DNA from: Mucor racemosus
Lineage: Eukaryota; Mucoromycota; Mucoromycetes; Mucorales; Mucoraceae
DNA length: 64,000 nt
Assembly (NCBI GenBank): GCA_027405735.1
Contig: JAPEHQ010000001.1
Location: 62,001-126,000 of the forward strand
Direction of reading: 5' to 3'
Of this stretch, positions 23,000 to 33,540 are shown piece by piece. Made by a program: the position numbers and the translations under genes. Positions within the stretch are counted from its first letter, which is position 1. Every line of letters begins with the position of its first letter. The notes under the pieces were generated by a model that had not been told where the DNA came from, searched no databases, and saw only the letters and a list, made by a program, of their open reading frames with translations.

Positions 23000-23285
23000 T
23001 AGTGTATGTGGTGCATGACATTAATCCTATGTGCGCATAATGCATAGTAGAATTGCCCATAAGCATAATATCATTATCCCTATTTGTGTGTAACTATAAA
23101 ATCTGACCATGATGAGCATAATGAGCTGATCATATGGGTACAAATTGGTTTTTACATGAGCATCGTGCAGTTCTCCAAATTCCATTGCATTTTTTACTGG
23201 AATCAGTTTTAAATTACATTTGCTTTTATTAATATAGATTATAGACAATACAATTCAATACGTTGTTGATGTAGAGTAATACATG

Positions 23286-23509
23286 TGTAGGTTTTTGCCC
23301 TTTTATTTAGTTTCAATTCCTATTAGAACTGACATTTAATAGAAATTATAGTATAAATACCTTCAGGAACCGAGATCTACTAATGGTTCTTGGTTTCCTT
23401 TTTATTTTACAATAAAGACCCTACATTCTCCGTGATTAAATCACTACTAGTAGTCTCTTTATTACTTCTACCTTTATAAAAATAAGATCCGTTTTCCCAA
23501 TAACTCTCA
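23286..23509 (+). repeat. Solo LTR, family D, copy 1
   Basis: A 224-bp segment from TGTAGGTTTT to ACTCTCA. It is flanked by ACATG (23281-23285) and ACATA (23510-23514), where uninterrupted A copies read 'acatgcaagagcc'. A sister copy lies inverted at 63071-63297. It contains an 'aataaagaccctac' poly(A)-signal-like segment. Confidence 0.75.
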
Positions 23510-23802
23510 ACATACAAGAGCCAATATATTTACAGCTATTATTATTTGTACATAATGTTTATAGCTACATATATAATGGTTAAAGCAACAATGGTTTTTG
23601 CCCGAACATAAACTTAAATGACACTTACTGCTTGAATTTATATGCAAGCCAAATCTAAGATTATAGATGCTACTTTATTACTCATAAAATTTAAACAAAT
23701 TAACCTCCTTTAAACTTCCTATTTTAGTTTACGATTGTCAGCTGTCAGCTGTAAAAAGACTTGTTCTCAAGTATTAGCTACGATCATAACTATGGTTATT
23801 AA

Positions 23803-24459
23803 TGATCTATCAGAATTATAATATTCGAAATATAGAAAGATCTAGTAAGCCCGATTATTGTTTAGTAACTGTTTCCTGTCATCTAGGAATTAATAATGAA
23901 ACATAACCTATAGCAATATTACCACTGAAACATATTATCATATTATATCTATACGCATTTATCAATTAATAATAATTTCTATTGTTACGTCTAATGGACC
24001 CCTATTGTAATAGATCAATGGATTGTCAAACTGGATATATAATATAGAGGATTATATGTCTGACTTTGATTCTATGATTGGATATGAGAGGTTGGTGTTA
24101 CGAATTGTAATTGCTATTACTAGTATACGATTATTACCTATGATTGATTATATGGAGTTATATAATAATTGGTTATAAGTAACAATGATAAATAAGTAAT
24201 AATATATATTTATTTGGATTGTGGTTATAAATATAATAAGAGAAAGGAAAGAACAGATAAATTCACTAATGTGCAATTGATCCGTTCTTGGTTGTTATTT
24301 ATATGTGCAATTTGCTTATGTAATGTAACTGGATCATTACACCTATCCATTAGATCTTATCAGACAATCCCAATAACTATTACATAAACCCATATTCAAT
24401 TCATTCTAATAAACGGTATTTTTTACGTTGATTTTAATCTAAAAAGTCTCGATAAATCA
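23803..24459 (+). repeat. Solo LTR, family F, copy 2, interrupted by LTR E
   Basis: Begins TGATCTATCAGAATTA and ends GATAAATCA, flanked by ATTAA and ATTAT. The palindrome's central segment (3737-4035) is the inverted sister copy. The family E LTR is inserted at 24006. With E and its extra target copy removed, the F element is about 316 bp. Confidence 0.6.
24006..24341 (+). repeat. Solo LTR, family E
   Basis: A 336-bp segment starting TGTAATAGATC and ending GGATCATTACA. A perfect 5-bp duplication CCTAT flanks it (24001-24005 and 24342-24346). The uninterrupted sequence is readable in the inverted F copy near 3850 ('taatggacagggatccatta'). It is the only copy in the window. Confidence 0.8.
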
Positions 24460-25284
24460 ATTATTATTTAGGAAACACATTAGGTTATTCTTTTTTTTTT
24501 GTTTCTGTATCATTTGAAATTTTATCACTTTTCTGGAATATTTCGTGCGTTTGTAGCCGGTTCTAGCTTCTTATCGAGTAGATATAAATATCATTGCCTT
24601 TAATTTGATCTGGTAATTAAGAAATACGTCCAACAATACAGTAGTAAGTAATAATATTTGTTCTTCGATTGCGGTTAAATGAAAATATCAGTCTCTAATA
24701 TAGACTGCAACTTATATTTAAAAAATTAGTACCTTATGTTAGAATGCGTATTCAGATAAAAGAAAAGATAATCAGTTTGATAGTAGTCTGATATGCCTTA
24801 TCAAACGGTGAATAATTTATATATCTTTAGAATATGAAAACAAAAAGAGAGAAACAACAGACTTAGAAAAGGATTTTCAAGGGTTTACATTATTTAGCGC
24901 AATTAGACCCCTACTAAATTGCACATTTCAGCGGATGTAAAAGCAGCATTACAACGTGTAAACCATAAACTAAACAAAATAAGCAATATCTGTTACAATA
25001 TCATCATAGAAACATGCATTTTTCAGCCAGAAAAACCGTCTATCATGTCATACATTCATTAAAAAAATGCAAAAGCGAGCCAGCAGAGCGACGCCATAAT
25101 TGAGCATAATAGCAAGTGATTTATCAGAATATGTTTAGGTTAAATAAAAAACTAGAAATTTAATCAAGTAAAGAGATATCGTTCATTGAAATGAAATTAA
25201 TAGGGTTTATATACTATTTGATTTGCGAAATTAATGATGTGATAAGGTAGTTTAGATGTTATTTAATAGCAATGTGTTATGTTG

Positions 25285-25727
25285 TGTTGTAAATGTATGT
25301 AATAAAGAAAGATAAGTACGTGAGAATTGGTCAATCTTTATTAAATATAAAAACGAGATGGGGAAAATCAAATGAAGGGTGAATGTCTACTGCTATTTAT
25401 ATTTGATTTAAGGATTGCTTACACACCTGTCTAGAACAGTGTTCTCATACTAAAATTTAGTGTCACTCCTCACTTATGCTAATGTAATTATATTCAGATA
25501 TAGATGATCAGTCTAAAGTCTTTAGTTGCTCTTGGCAACACTAATTATTAATATTCTTTACTTTCTATCTTTTATTCTAAGTCTAGATTATCAGAACTTA
25601 GCTTGTGTGATTATCAGGGTAATCATTTACAGTGTTTATATGACACATATGCTAAATATGTTAAGGCATAGTTTATTGTCATATTTAAACTACGATTTAA
25701 GGTACATTTATATATGCAAATACAACA
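25285..25727 (-). repeat. 3' LTR of the gypsy element
   Basis: A 443-bp copy matching 30594-31036. It has TG...CA termini with TGTTGTA/TACAACA symmetry and a minus-strand AATAAA at 25337-25342. Confidence 0.95.
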
Positions 25728-25763
25728 TCACCTCCCACCAGGCTGAATAAGCCGCTTGTTCTT

Positions 25764-28700
25764 TTATTTAGTATTTGTACTGTTCTTCTTACTACGTTTG
25801 AAGGTAGTATTATGATTGCTTGTACTACTATTATTTTGATTGGCAGGTTTAGTAGTTGTATACTTTCTTTTCATGTTCCTATTAACAGTTGTTGCATTCT
25901 TAGGTGTAATGTCGTCTTGTAGTGACACAAGTAATTTGTCAACATTTTTTAGTTTACCATTCTTATTGGTTTTAAGAGTATCAGTGAAAGAAAGTGGTTT
26001 ACTATTTTTATAAGGTTTATAATCTTTACCGAGCCTTCTTCTCCAATATTGTTGGATTGTGGATTCATGCGTAATCATTTCGGGTTTTAACCATAAATCA
26101 TGCTCATGACTGTAGCCTTTCCAACGTATTTTATATTCAATGTTTTTACCTGTACCTTTGTGATCCAAGATGTCCTCAATTTCATAAGTTTCGCTATCAT
26201 CATCGATGTTATCTTTGCTTACAACTTTTAATTCTCTTGGGGCATAATCACGGCTCATCAAAACACCTGTTTCATTTTGTAATACATAAGAGCCACCTTT
26301 AGTTTTTCGGATTATAGTGTAGGGGCCTTCATAGGATGGCATCAATGCTCCTTTCAACGTTGGAATGCGCACCATAACATGAGTTCCGGATGGATAGTCG
26401 CTTACGACATTCTTATATTTATCAAAATTGTCCCTCATGTTATTTACATATTTATCTGTTTTATCATTTATGGCTGGGAATACAATTTCATTCATATGGT
26501 CTATCCTTTCAATAAGTTCTTCATAAGACATAACACTAGATTTCTCTTTATCGCTTTGCCTGTAATCAATAAAAGCATTCATTCTTCTTGCAAACATGAG
26601 ATTAAATGGTGGTGTGTTTAATCGCTTTGATACTTTGTTGTTTAGAGCAAGTTGCACACCTGGTGTATATAGATCCCATAGATGTCCAGCTCCTTCAACT
26701 GCTTTGGCTATAGCTAATTTTGAAGACTGAACCCAACGTTCCGCTGTGCCGTTACTAGCTGCATTATATGCTGATATTAGTCGTCTGTCAATGTTCATTG
26801 TTTCACATAATACTTGTATGATTATATTGGAATTCTCGGATCCATTATCAAATGACAACTTAGACGGGTATCCAAAGTCTGAAAACACTTGTACTAAATG
26901 TGTTGCCATTGTCGTAGCAAGTTTATTTTTCATACATCTTAATATACAAAAGCGAGTACAAATGTCTACCATTACTAAAAGATATTTATAACCATTTGTT
27001 GACAAGGGTAATTCAGCAAGATCAATAGACCAATGATCACCAGGTATATAAGAATAAATTGGGCGTAGAGGTTGATATCCTCTCTTAGTTATATTATGTT
27101 TTTGACATGAACTGCAGGCTTTAACTAATTCAACTGCATCTACTGCTAAGTTTGGCCAGTGGATACCATCGTTATGTAGAGATTTAATTATATTTTCTGC
27201 ACCAAAATGTCCAAATACATGCGCTCTTAACAGTAAAGCTTTGCGTTCATTTTCAGGTGGTGTCAGATAATCACCATGTTTATAATTCACATGCTTAATG
27301 TTAAACTTGTTTTTATTGTCTATTTTTATGGCTCTAATGGTACCATTTATCTTTTTGAACTTGATATTTTTTCGTTTATAAGACATTTTATTGCTTTTAT
27401 CGAGCACATCCTCCCCCAGATTGTAATCCATTGGTGGAAACAATCGACTGAGGCGATCTGCCAAAACATTATCAACGCCTGGTAAGTATATGACATCAAA
27501 ATTGAAGTCTTGTAAATATTCAAACCAATTTAAAATCATACTATTGGCATGCTTTTGAGTGTGGATGTATGTTAGTGCACGATGATCGCACATAATTTCG
27601 AATTTGGTACCCCAAAGGAATTTTCTAAACTTTTGCAATGCAAAAATAATAGCTAATAATTCTCTTTTCGTGGTACTATAGTTACGTTCAGATGAAGAAA
27701 GAGATCGTGCCATAAAACCCACATATTTAATAACCTTTTTGACAGGAGGCTTAGTGTTTATGCCCTTGTTTGTATACTTTGACTCGTTATCATTTGATGT
27801 TGAAGGTACAGGTGATGTCGAAAATTTACTTTTTCCCTTATTTACATCTGTATCTTCATATGTATATTCTTGACAAAGTGCACAACCAATACCATAAGAA
27901 CTCGAATCCGTGTAGACTGTGTAGGGATGGTTTAAATCAGGAGGGCTTAATACAACATTTGAAACTAATACTTTTTTTATAGTCTGAAAATGTGTCTCAA
28001 TTGCTGGAGTCCATTCTTTATCCGTAATCACTTTAGCGTTGCGAATTTTATCCAAAGGAGCCATTAGCGCAGAAGCTTTAGGAATGTGGTCACGCATATA
28101 GTTAACTAGACCTAAGAAGCGTTGAATATCGGTACCAGTTTTAGGATGTGGCCATGATTCAATGTTGGAAATTTTGCGCGTATCAATTGTTTTTCCTTGT
28201 TCAGAGACAGAGAAACCAAGTAAGTTGATACTTTTTTGAGCAAAATGACATTTATCGATGTTTAATATTAAATTTACTTTGTTCAGAATACGAATAACTT
28301 CTTTTACATGGATTAAATGTTCTTCCATGTTACGGGAGAAACAGACTAAATCGTCCACAAAGTACGCTATATGGCCTTTTAATGGGTTTCGACGTTTTTG
28401 GTGAATTCCTTTTTGATCAGAATTGTCTATGGAATCACAATATTCGTATTCGTTGTTGAATAAACGTGTCATGACCCTTTGGTAAACATTACTGAGGAAT
28501 TTTATACCGTACGGCGAGCCCTTGAAACAGAATTGCGTACCATCAATGGGTGAGGTCCATGAAGTTTTGACCCTATCCGATTTGAAAATTTCAAATCTGT
28601 GGAAAGCTGAAAAAGCATCAAAAGTGGTGAATACGGAATAGCCGGCTAATTGATGGAAGATATCAGGTATATTTGGGAGACTTTGCACATCGTCATCAAT

Positions 28701-30572
28701 TAGAATGTTATTGAGGGCACGAGTATCCAAACATACACGCTTATTTGTATCCGATTTATTACCTTGGCTATCTTTTTTTGCAGCAAGAGTTAGAGGGGAA
28801 TTCCATTTGGTATTCACGGGGGCTTTTTCAATTGTACCATTAGCTATCCAAGTTTCAATTGTTTCCTGGATTTTTGGTCTCAATTTATAAGGAATTGGAT
28901 ATTGAGGTATGTTTACATATCTACCTTCAACTGTATTTAAATGTATAACTGATTCTGGTACTGTACAGAAACTGTGTTTAGAGATGGATTGATTTACGTC
29001 AAGCAGTGGTCTTATTTCCTTTATGAAATACTTTTGCTCCTCTATAGAACCAGCAGGTGTATTATTAGGAATTATTTCATCATTGATTGAATCATCAAAT
29101 ATCACCGTATCATCAAAATTATGTGCTACACCGGTTAATGCAATTCCAAGTTTAGGTAAGATTTCATAACCGAGAATTACATCCGTTTGATCGTTGTCAT
29201 CGAATTCAATGATTTCAAATGTATGAGTCGATGTTTTACCATTATATTTTATCTCAATTGGCTCAGTGCGACCTATTCTATTTATTGTATTGTTTTTTCC
29301 AGCAAGTCTTAAGATGGCATTATTATTATTTGTAACAAAAGGAATTTTATTTAATAAAATGAATTTTTTACTTATAACAGATAATTCACTACCAGTATCG
29401 ACAAGCCCTATTCCTCTAATGTTTTGTATTAAAAGTGGAGTATACAAAGAGAAAGGATTATTAGTTACCAAGTTATTGTATTCTTGTTTAATACTTCGAC
29501 ACTTACGATTGTTGTCTTCACTATTGGCAATAGCATTATCAATTGCCTCATCGCTATTATGATCATTACTGTTTTCATTTTCAAAATTAGTCCACTGACT
29601 TATAAGGTTGTCAATTTTTAGATTTCTTACTTGGGGAACTACTTTTTGGCCTTGGGAGGATCGTTTATGTTCCAGAAACTCAGAACAACGATGGCCTTTA
29701 CTCCAAGGTTTATTACAGTAAAAGCAGAGTTTGTTTGATGGTTTATTGTTTATAGTAGTTTCTCCCTTGGTTTTAGGTTCATGGTTATGAATACGTTTCT
29801 TGTTACTATTGGAAATAAAAGGATCATCTTGTGCTTGAACTTCTAGGCCACTGATTAGAGCTTCAACTTGTCTAAAAGATTTCAAACGGTGTAAAAAGGA
29901 GATTCCAAGATGACTACTAAGGGATGTTCTGACGCTAAGGTTAAGGTATGGCTGCAGATTATTCATATAAAGTCTTGCCAAAAAGTTACTGTCCGAACAT
30001 TGAGCAGCATGAGCAGCACGCAGGAAACGTTTACCAAAATCAGAGGCGGGTTCACCAGGCTTTTGTTTGAGGAGTACGAGCTTATTAAACATGTTGATTG
30101 CTTTAGCAGGGGATTCCACATGGTCCATGATTAAGGCTTTGGCTTTTACATAACTTATTGTTTGATCGGCTTCAATTGTATCCGCATACCAATCGGCATG
30201 GTCAATTCCAATTACATTTGCTAAATTGTCTTTCCAATTGTCTTGTAATTCAACGTTCTGCATGCGGAACGTTCTTTCGAAAGCCTTGAAATATTGGTTG
30301 ACTGTTACGAATGCGTCTGCGGTATCCTTCATATCGTCACTCAAGATCTTGAACTTTGGTAAGTCCTTTACCATGGCGAGTTTTTTTCTTGCAGGAGGCT
30401 TCACAGAGGAGGCAGAGAAAGAGGAGCCATTTTCTTCTTCACCTTCATCGATTGGGGTAACCGTAATAGGTTCATTCAGATCTTCCATAGGAACATCTTC
30501 CTGATATTGTTGTTTGGGTAAATCTGTAGAGATACCAAAAGTGAATTGTTCGTTTTGAGGGGAGTTTGACAT
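25764..30572 (-). CDS. Gag-Pol polyprotein of a chromodomain Ty3/gypsy retrotransposon
   Basis: 1602 residues from the Met at 30572, which lies 21 bases inside the 5' LTR. Gag is N-terminal, with a zinc-knuckle-like CFYCNKPWSKGHRC. Next is an aspartic protease motif, LVDTGSELSVIS. Reverse transcriptase follows (VCLDTRALNNIL, SVFTTFDAFSAFHRFEI, and the active site YFVDDLVCFS). RNase H (YTDSSSYGIG, ELLAIIFALQKFR) comes next. Then integrase has an HHCC-type zinc region (HVFGHFG ... CSSCQKHN) and a catalytic core with WSIDLAE, FDNGSEN and NGTAERW. A chromodomain ends it (YEIEDILDHKG ... YKIRWKGYSHEHDLWLKPE), followed by a basic tail. All catalytic acidic residues I can check are present and there is no stop or frameshift. 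Gag and Pol share one frame, as in Tf1-type elements. The open frame extends upstream into the LTR without an ATG, so I use the first Met. The chromodomain suggests targeting to modified chromatin (family knowledge). Confidence 0.95.
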   Translation of the reverse strand: MSNSPQNEQFTFGISTDLPKQQYQEDVPMEDLNEPITVTPIDEGEEENGSSFSASSVKPPARKKLAMVKDLPKFKILSDDMKDTADAFVTVNQYFKAFERTFRMQNVELQDNWKDNLANVIGIDHADWYADTIEADQTISYVKAKALIMDHVESPAKAINMFNKLVLLKQKPGEPASDFGKRFLRAAHAAQCSDSNFLARLYMNNLQPYLNLSVRTSLSSHLGISFLHRLKSFRQVEALISGLEVQAQDDPFISNSNKKRIHNHEPKTKGETTINNKPSNKLCFYCNKPWSKGHRCSEFLEHKRSSQGQKVVPQVRNLKIDNLISQWTNFENENSNDHNSDEAIDNAIANSEDNNRKCRSIKQEYNNLVTNNPFSLYTPLLIQNIRGIGLVDTGSELSVISKKFILLNKIPFVTNNNNAILRLAGKNNTINRIGRTEPIEIKYNGKTSTHTFEIIEFDDNDQTDVILGYEILPKLGIALTGVAHNFDDTVIFDDSINDEIIPNNTPAGSIEEQKYFIKEIRPLLDVNQSISKHSFCTVPESVIHLNTVEGRYVNIPQYPIPYKLRPKIQETIETWIANGTIEKAPVNTKWNSPLTLAAKKDSQGNKSDTNKRVCLDTRALNNILIDDDVQSLPNIPDIFHQLAGYSVFTTFDAFSAFHRFEIFKSDRVKTSWTSPIDGTQFCFKGSPYGIKFLSNVYQRVMTRLFNNEYEYCDSIDNSDQKGIHQKRRNPLKGHIAYFVDDLVCFSRNMEEHLIHVKEVIRILNKVNLILNIDKCHFAQKSINLLGFSVSEQGKTIDTRKISNIESWPHPKTGTDIQRFLGLVNYMRDHIPKASALMAPLDKIRNAKVITDKEWTPAIETHFQTIKKVLVSNVVLSPPDLNHPYTVYTDSSSYGIGCALCQEYTYEDTDVNKGKSKFSTSPVPSTSNDNESKYTNKGINTKPPVKKVIKYVGFMARSLSSSERNYSTTKRELLAIIFALQKFRKFLWGTKFEIMCDHRALTYIHTQKHANSMILNWFEYLQDFNFDVIYLPGVDNVLADRLSRLFPPMDYNLGEDVLDKSNKMSYKRKNIKFKKINGTIRAIKIDNKNKFNIKHVNYKHGDYLTPPENERKALLLRAHVFGHFGAENIIKSLHNDGIHWPNLAVDAVELVKACSSCQKHNITKRGYQPLRPIYSYIPGDHWSIDLAELPLSTNGYKYLLVMVDICTRFCILRCMKNKLATTMATHLVQVFSDFGYPSKLSFDNGSENSNIIIQVLCETMNIDRRLISAYNAASNGTAERWVQSSKLAIAKAVEGAGHLWDLYTPGVQLALNNKVSKRLNTPPFNLMFARRMNAFIDYRQSDKEKSSVMSYEELIERIDHMNEIVFPAINDKTDKYVNNMRDNFDKYKNVVSDYPSGTHVMVRIPTLKGALMPSYEGPYTIIRKTKGGSYVLQNETGVLMSRDYAPRELKVVSKDNIDDDSETYEIEDILDHKGTGKNIEYKIRWKGYSHEHDLWLKPEMITHESTIQQYWRRRLGKDYKPYKNSKPLSFTDTLKTNKNGKLKNVDKLLVSLQDDITPKNATTVNRNMKRKYTTTKPANQNNSSTSNHNTTFKRSKKNSTNTK

Positions 30573-30593
30573 GATATAATTCACGTAAAAAAA

Positions 30594-31036
30594 TGTTGTA
30601 AATGTATGTAATAAAGAAAGATAAGTACGTGAGAATTGGTCAATCTTTATTAAATATAAAAACGAGATGGGGAAAATCAAATGAAGGGTGAATGTCTACT
30701 GCTATTTATATTTGATTTAAGGATTGCTTACACACCTGTCTAGAACAGTGTTCTCATACTAAAATTTAGTGTCACTCCTCACTTATGCTAATGTAATTAT
30801 ATTCAGATATAGATGATCAGTCTAAAGTCTTTAGTTGCTCTTGGCAACACTAATTATTAATATTCTTTACTTTCTATCTTTTATTCTAAGTCTAGATTAT
30901 CAGAACTTAGCTTGTGTGATTATCAGGGTAATCATTTACAGTGTTTATATGACACATATGCTAAATATGTTAAGGCATAGTTTATTGTCATATTTAAACT
31001 ACGATTTAAGGTACATTTATATATGCAAATACAACA
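30594..31036 (-). repeat. 5' LTR of the gypsy element
   Basis: 443 bp. On the minus strand it carries TATAAATA at 30713-30720 and AATAAA at 30646-30651, as expected for promoter and polyadenylation signals. It is flanked externally by TGTTG. Confidence 0.95.
30713..30720 (-). promoter_or_regulatory. TATA box of the gypsy 5' LTR
   Basis: TATAAATA on the minus strand, about 120 bases before the inner LTR end. That leaves room for a short R-U5 with the AATAAA at 30646-30651 downstream. Confidence 0.5.
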
Positions 31037-31200
31037 TGTTGGTATATCATGTTGGAATATCGCGCTGGAGTATCATGCTTCTATACCATGCTTTTAGGAG
31101 CATGGTATAATTAATATTCAATTAAGAAACTTCCGGTTCCGAATCTGTTATTGTTTACGTTTTTGGAATTGACATGATCCGGTTCAAGAATGATACATCA

Positions 31201-32762
31201 GCAAGATTGAACGTCTAAGTCTCTTACACTATGGTATATCTAGATTTTAAATAAAAAAGCGGTTTTTTTAAACTTTTCTTATATTTAACCAAGTATGGTC
31301 TGAAAATTCAGACTTTTTAGCGGACATTTTCGGGGCTCATTTTATCCTTACCAACACTCATGATTTTAATCAAAAAACAGAAAAATCAAGTTTTGATACC
31401 AAAATCAACGTTTAAATATACTACATTGTGAGAGAAAATTGTAGCCATAACTAATACACATGTTATAAAAGCTTAACATTAAATGTTAAATAATAAAACT
31501 TAGCATTTTTGGCCCAAAAACGGTTTTTTGATTAAAGGATTTTTATGTTATATTTTGCAATAAAAATGTTTATTATTTTTTATTGAGCAAATAGAGCGCT
31601 AAATTCTGCATACTTGTATATTTTTTGATTTGATAATTGATAGTATAATTAGCTCTAGATTTGCAAAACCAAAAAAAAAAAAATTAAAAAAGGTCAAAAT
31701 TGATGATCTGGACAAAAATAATTTTCTAAATTAATATTCCGCTTTTAAGCCTTGTAAGTCTTAAAAATAAGAGATTTCATAATACTTGAGAACTTTTGTT
31801 AAGAATTTACGATGCTGTACCCACTTGATTCAAGCTTATTACTGTAAATCTTTATACATGTTAATATTGTGTGGTAGCGTATTTGATGATAATATAATCT
31901 TGCTTTATGATTATTGCGTTAGAGGTGATTTACATAGAGTTTTAGTCTTGCCTCTCGAATATTATAAACATAAACATGGCCATTGCTGGAATCTACTGCC
32001 GCCTTTTTACTCTCTTTGTCCCAAGCCAATTTATTCAACTGCTTTACCAGAACCAAGTTAAGCAGCATTTACAAATGATTCCTCAGTATTTGCATTCAAA
32101 TTCCATAAATTAAATTGACTGGTTCCATCTACAGTAGTATCAAGCGTATCATCAGCCCGCCTTATGATAAATGTCAATTTAAAATCGGTCAGAAACATCC
32201 CATTGTCATTTTTATAAGCTATGAAAAGCTTGATTTTTAATAATACAGCAATTAAATAAAAAACAAGATGAGACTAATAGCATATAATGAGTATTTAACA
32301 TCTAAGTAAGTTTGATGAAGTATATTTTTAAACCCTTTTAAAAATCCTGAGACAAACACAACGTCTTTGTCCTGTAATTTCTATCAATCAAAATGTTGTG
32401 ATTTCCGCTACATAATGAATGTACCTTTTATCAGTTTTGACCTCGATGTACATGGGTATCTTTTTTTTTTCAATTGTATTTTTTCTTCTGATTCATTAAT
32501 ATTATTCAGTTATATTGAACGATGATTTGTAGTATTGATAAAAAAAAAAAAAGAATACATGCTGCAAGAGTTTTCTGCATATTATTAAATTATGCGATTT
32601 AGTAGCAATGATTGCACTTAACCATGCTTTTTGAACCTATAGGTGTTAATCAGAATAAGTAGTACTTTCATTCAAAATTAAGCTTTGCTTTATACATTTA
32701 CATTCACCAATTCAATAAATGACATTGCATTTATTATCCGTTATATCAATTAATCAACTTTG
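31201..32762 (-). repeat. Repeat A, copy R3, second part
   Basis: Resumes the A consensus after the nested insertions, starting with the duplicated GCAAG. 31665-32140 is almost identical to 21700-22175, whereas 31441-31660 is much more diverged. It holds the minus-strand dynein-like remnant at about 31925-32360 and shares its distal end (32500-32762) with 6570-6815. Confidence 0.8.
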
Positions 32763-33540
32763 TCGGTTTTTGAGGATATTAAACAGCTAATTTTGAAGCC
32801 AATTCCATTTTCGAACAGAATTTAGCGAAATAACTTAATTGAAGTGTAAGTTATATCATTCTTCTATTCTCTAGGAGTGAAACATTAATTGCCTTGCTCA
32901 TCAATTGTAAATTTTTTGTTACACTTTTGACCAGTACATAAGTTTATCATTGAGAACGGTTTCTCATTTATACATTTGAATTATGACAGTATGTCTCATC
33001 GCACTGTTTTCAGACTCATTTCTCTATTTAATTGACGTATACAGTCTGCTATATCGTATAAATAAGCTAATAAAGACATGGATTATCCAAGACATTAATA
33101 ACATCTGTGTAACTATAGAAAGTTAAACAGGATCTCCCCTAATATTGCAGTAATAGCAACGGCAACAGAAACTCATATTCCTGCAGTTCTTTTTTCTGTT
33201 TTGTGAATACTAATAATAAATTTATCATGAATATAATAATAAAAAAGTGGCGTTTTTTATTTAGTAGAATTTATTTTGTGTAATGTGTTTTGTTACTACT
33301 AGTGAAATTGATCGAATAAGAACCAGTAATGCTATGGTAGATCCAGGAACTATTTTAATGAATTAATTCTCCTAATTCAGTATATAATGGTGAAAAAAGG
33401 CACCCATAAACGTGATCTTCCATTTACCAGGCAAAATATTGTACCACTCGAAAAAGATCAAATGGGAAATCATCTAATTAGTGTCCTTTTTAAACTTTTC
33501 TCTTGCTTTTCTTTTATTACGACAAAATACAAAATACAAA
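32763..33540. other. Intergenic / 5' flank of the glycosyltransferase gene
   Basis: No gene was recognised. A small ATG frame at 33387-33629 overlaps the true start in another frame and could act as an upstream ORF if it is in the transcript; this is speculation. Confidence 0.3.

Larger units (their letters stand above)
23190..25116 (-). repeat. Repeat A, copy R3, first part (multiply interrupted)
   Basis: Continues the A consensus from 'ttaaattacatttgctttta' onward. It is interrupted by LTR D (23286-23509) and LTR F (23803-24459, itself holding LTR E). It resumes at 24464 and is cut at 25116 by LTR B. The A sequence continues at 31201 with the 5-bp target GCAAG duplicated on both sides. Confidence 0.8.
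25285..31036 (-). mobile_element. Intact Ty3/gypsy chromovirus LTR retrotransposon (5752 bp)
   Basis: LTRs 25285-25727 and 30594-31036 are each 443 bp, start TGTTGTA, end TACAACA, and appear identical by eye. The 5-bp target TGTTG is duplicated at 25280-25284 and 31037-31041. The element reads on the minus strand, so the 5' LTR is at 30594-31036. A purine tract (complement of 25728-25740) precedes the 3' LTR. A single uninterrupted gag-pol frame fills the inside. Identical LTRs and an open frame mark a very recent insertion. Confidence 0.95.
25117..31200 (+). repeat. Solo LTR, family B, copy 2, split by the gypsy element
   Basis: The two ends, 25117-25284 (starting TGATTTATCA) and 31042-31200 (ending TGATACATCA), form one LTR of about 327 bp once the gypsy insertion is removed. 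GCAAG flanks it at 25112-25116 and 31201-31205. The inverted sister copy at 7175-7485 shows the same order of sequence without interruption. Confidence 0.75.

Noticed and set aside
30572..30680. Gag-pol start inside the LTR
   Set aside because: The frame is open but contains no ATG. The Met at 30572 is the first standard start.
33481..33540. Upstream extension of the glycosyltransferase reading frame
   Set aside because: The in-frame extension has no ATG (it begins GTG). The ATG at 33541 is the first usable start.
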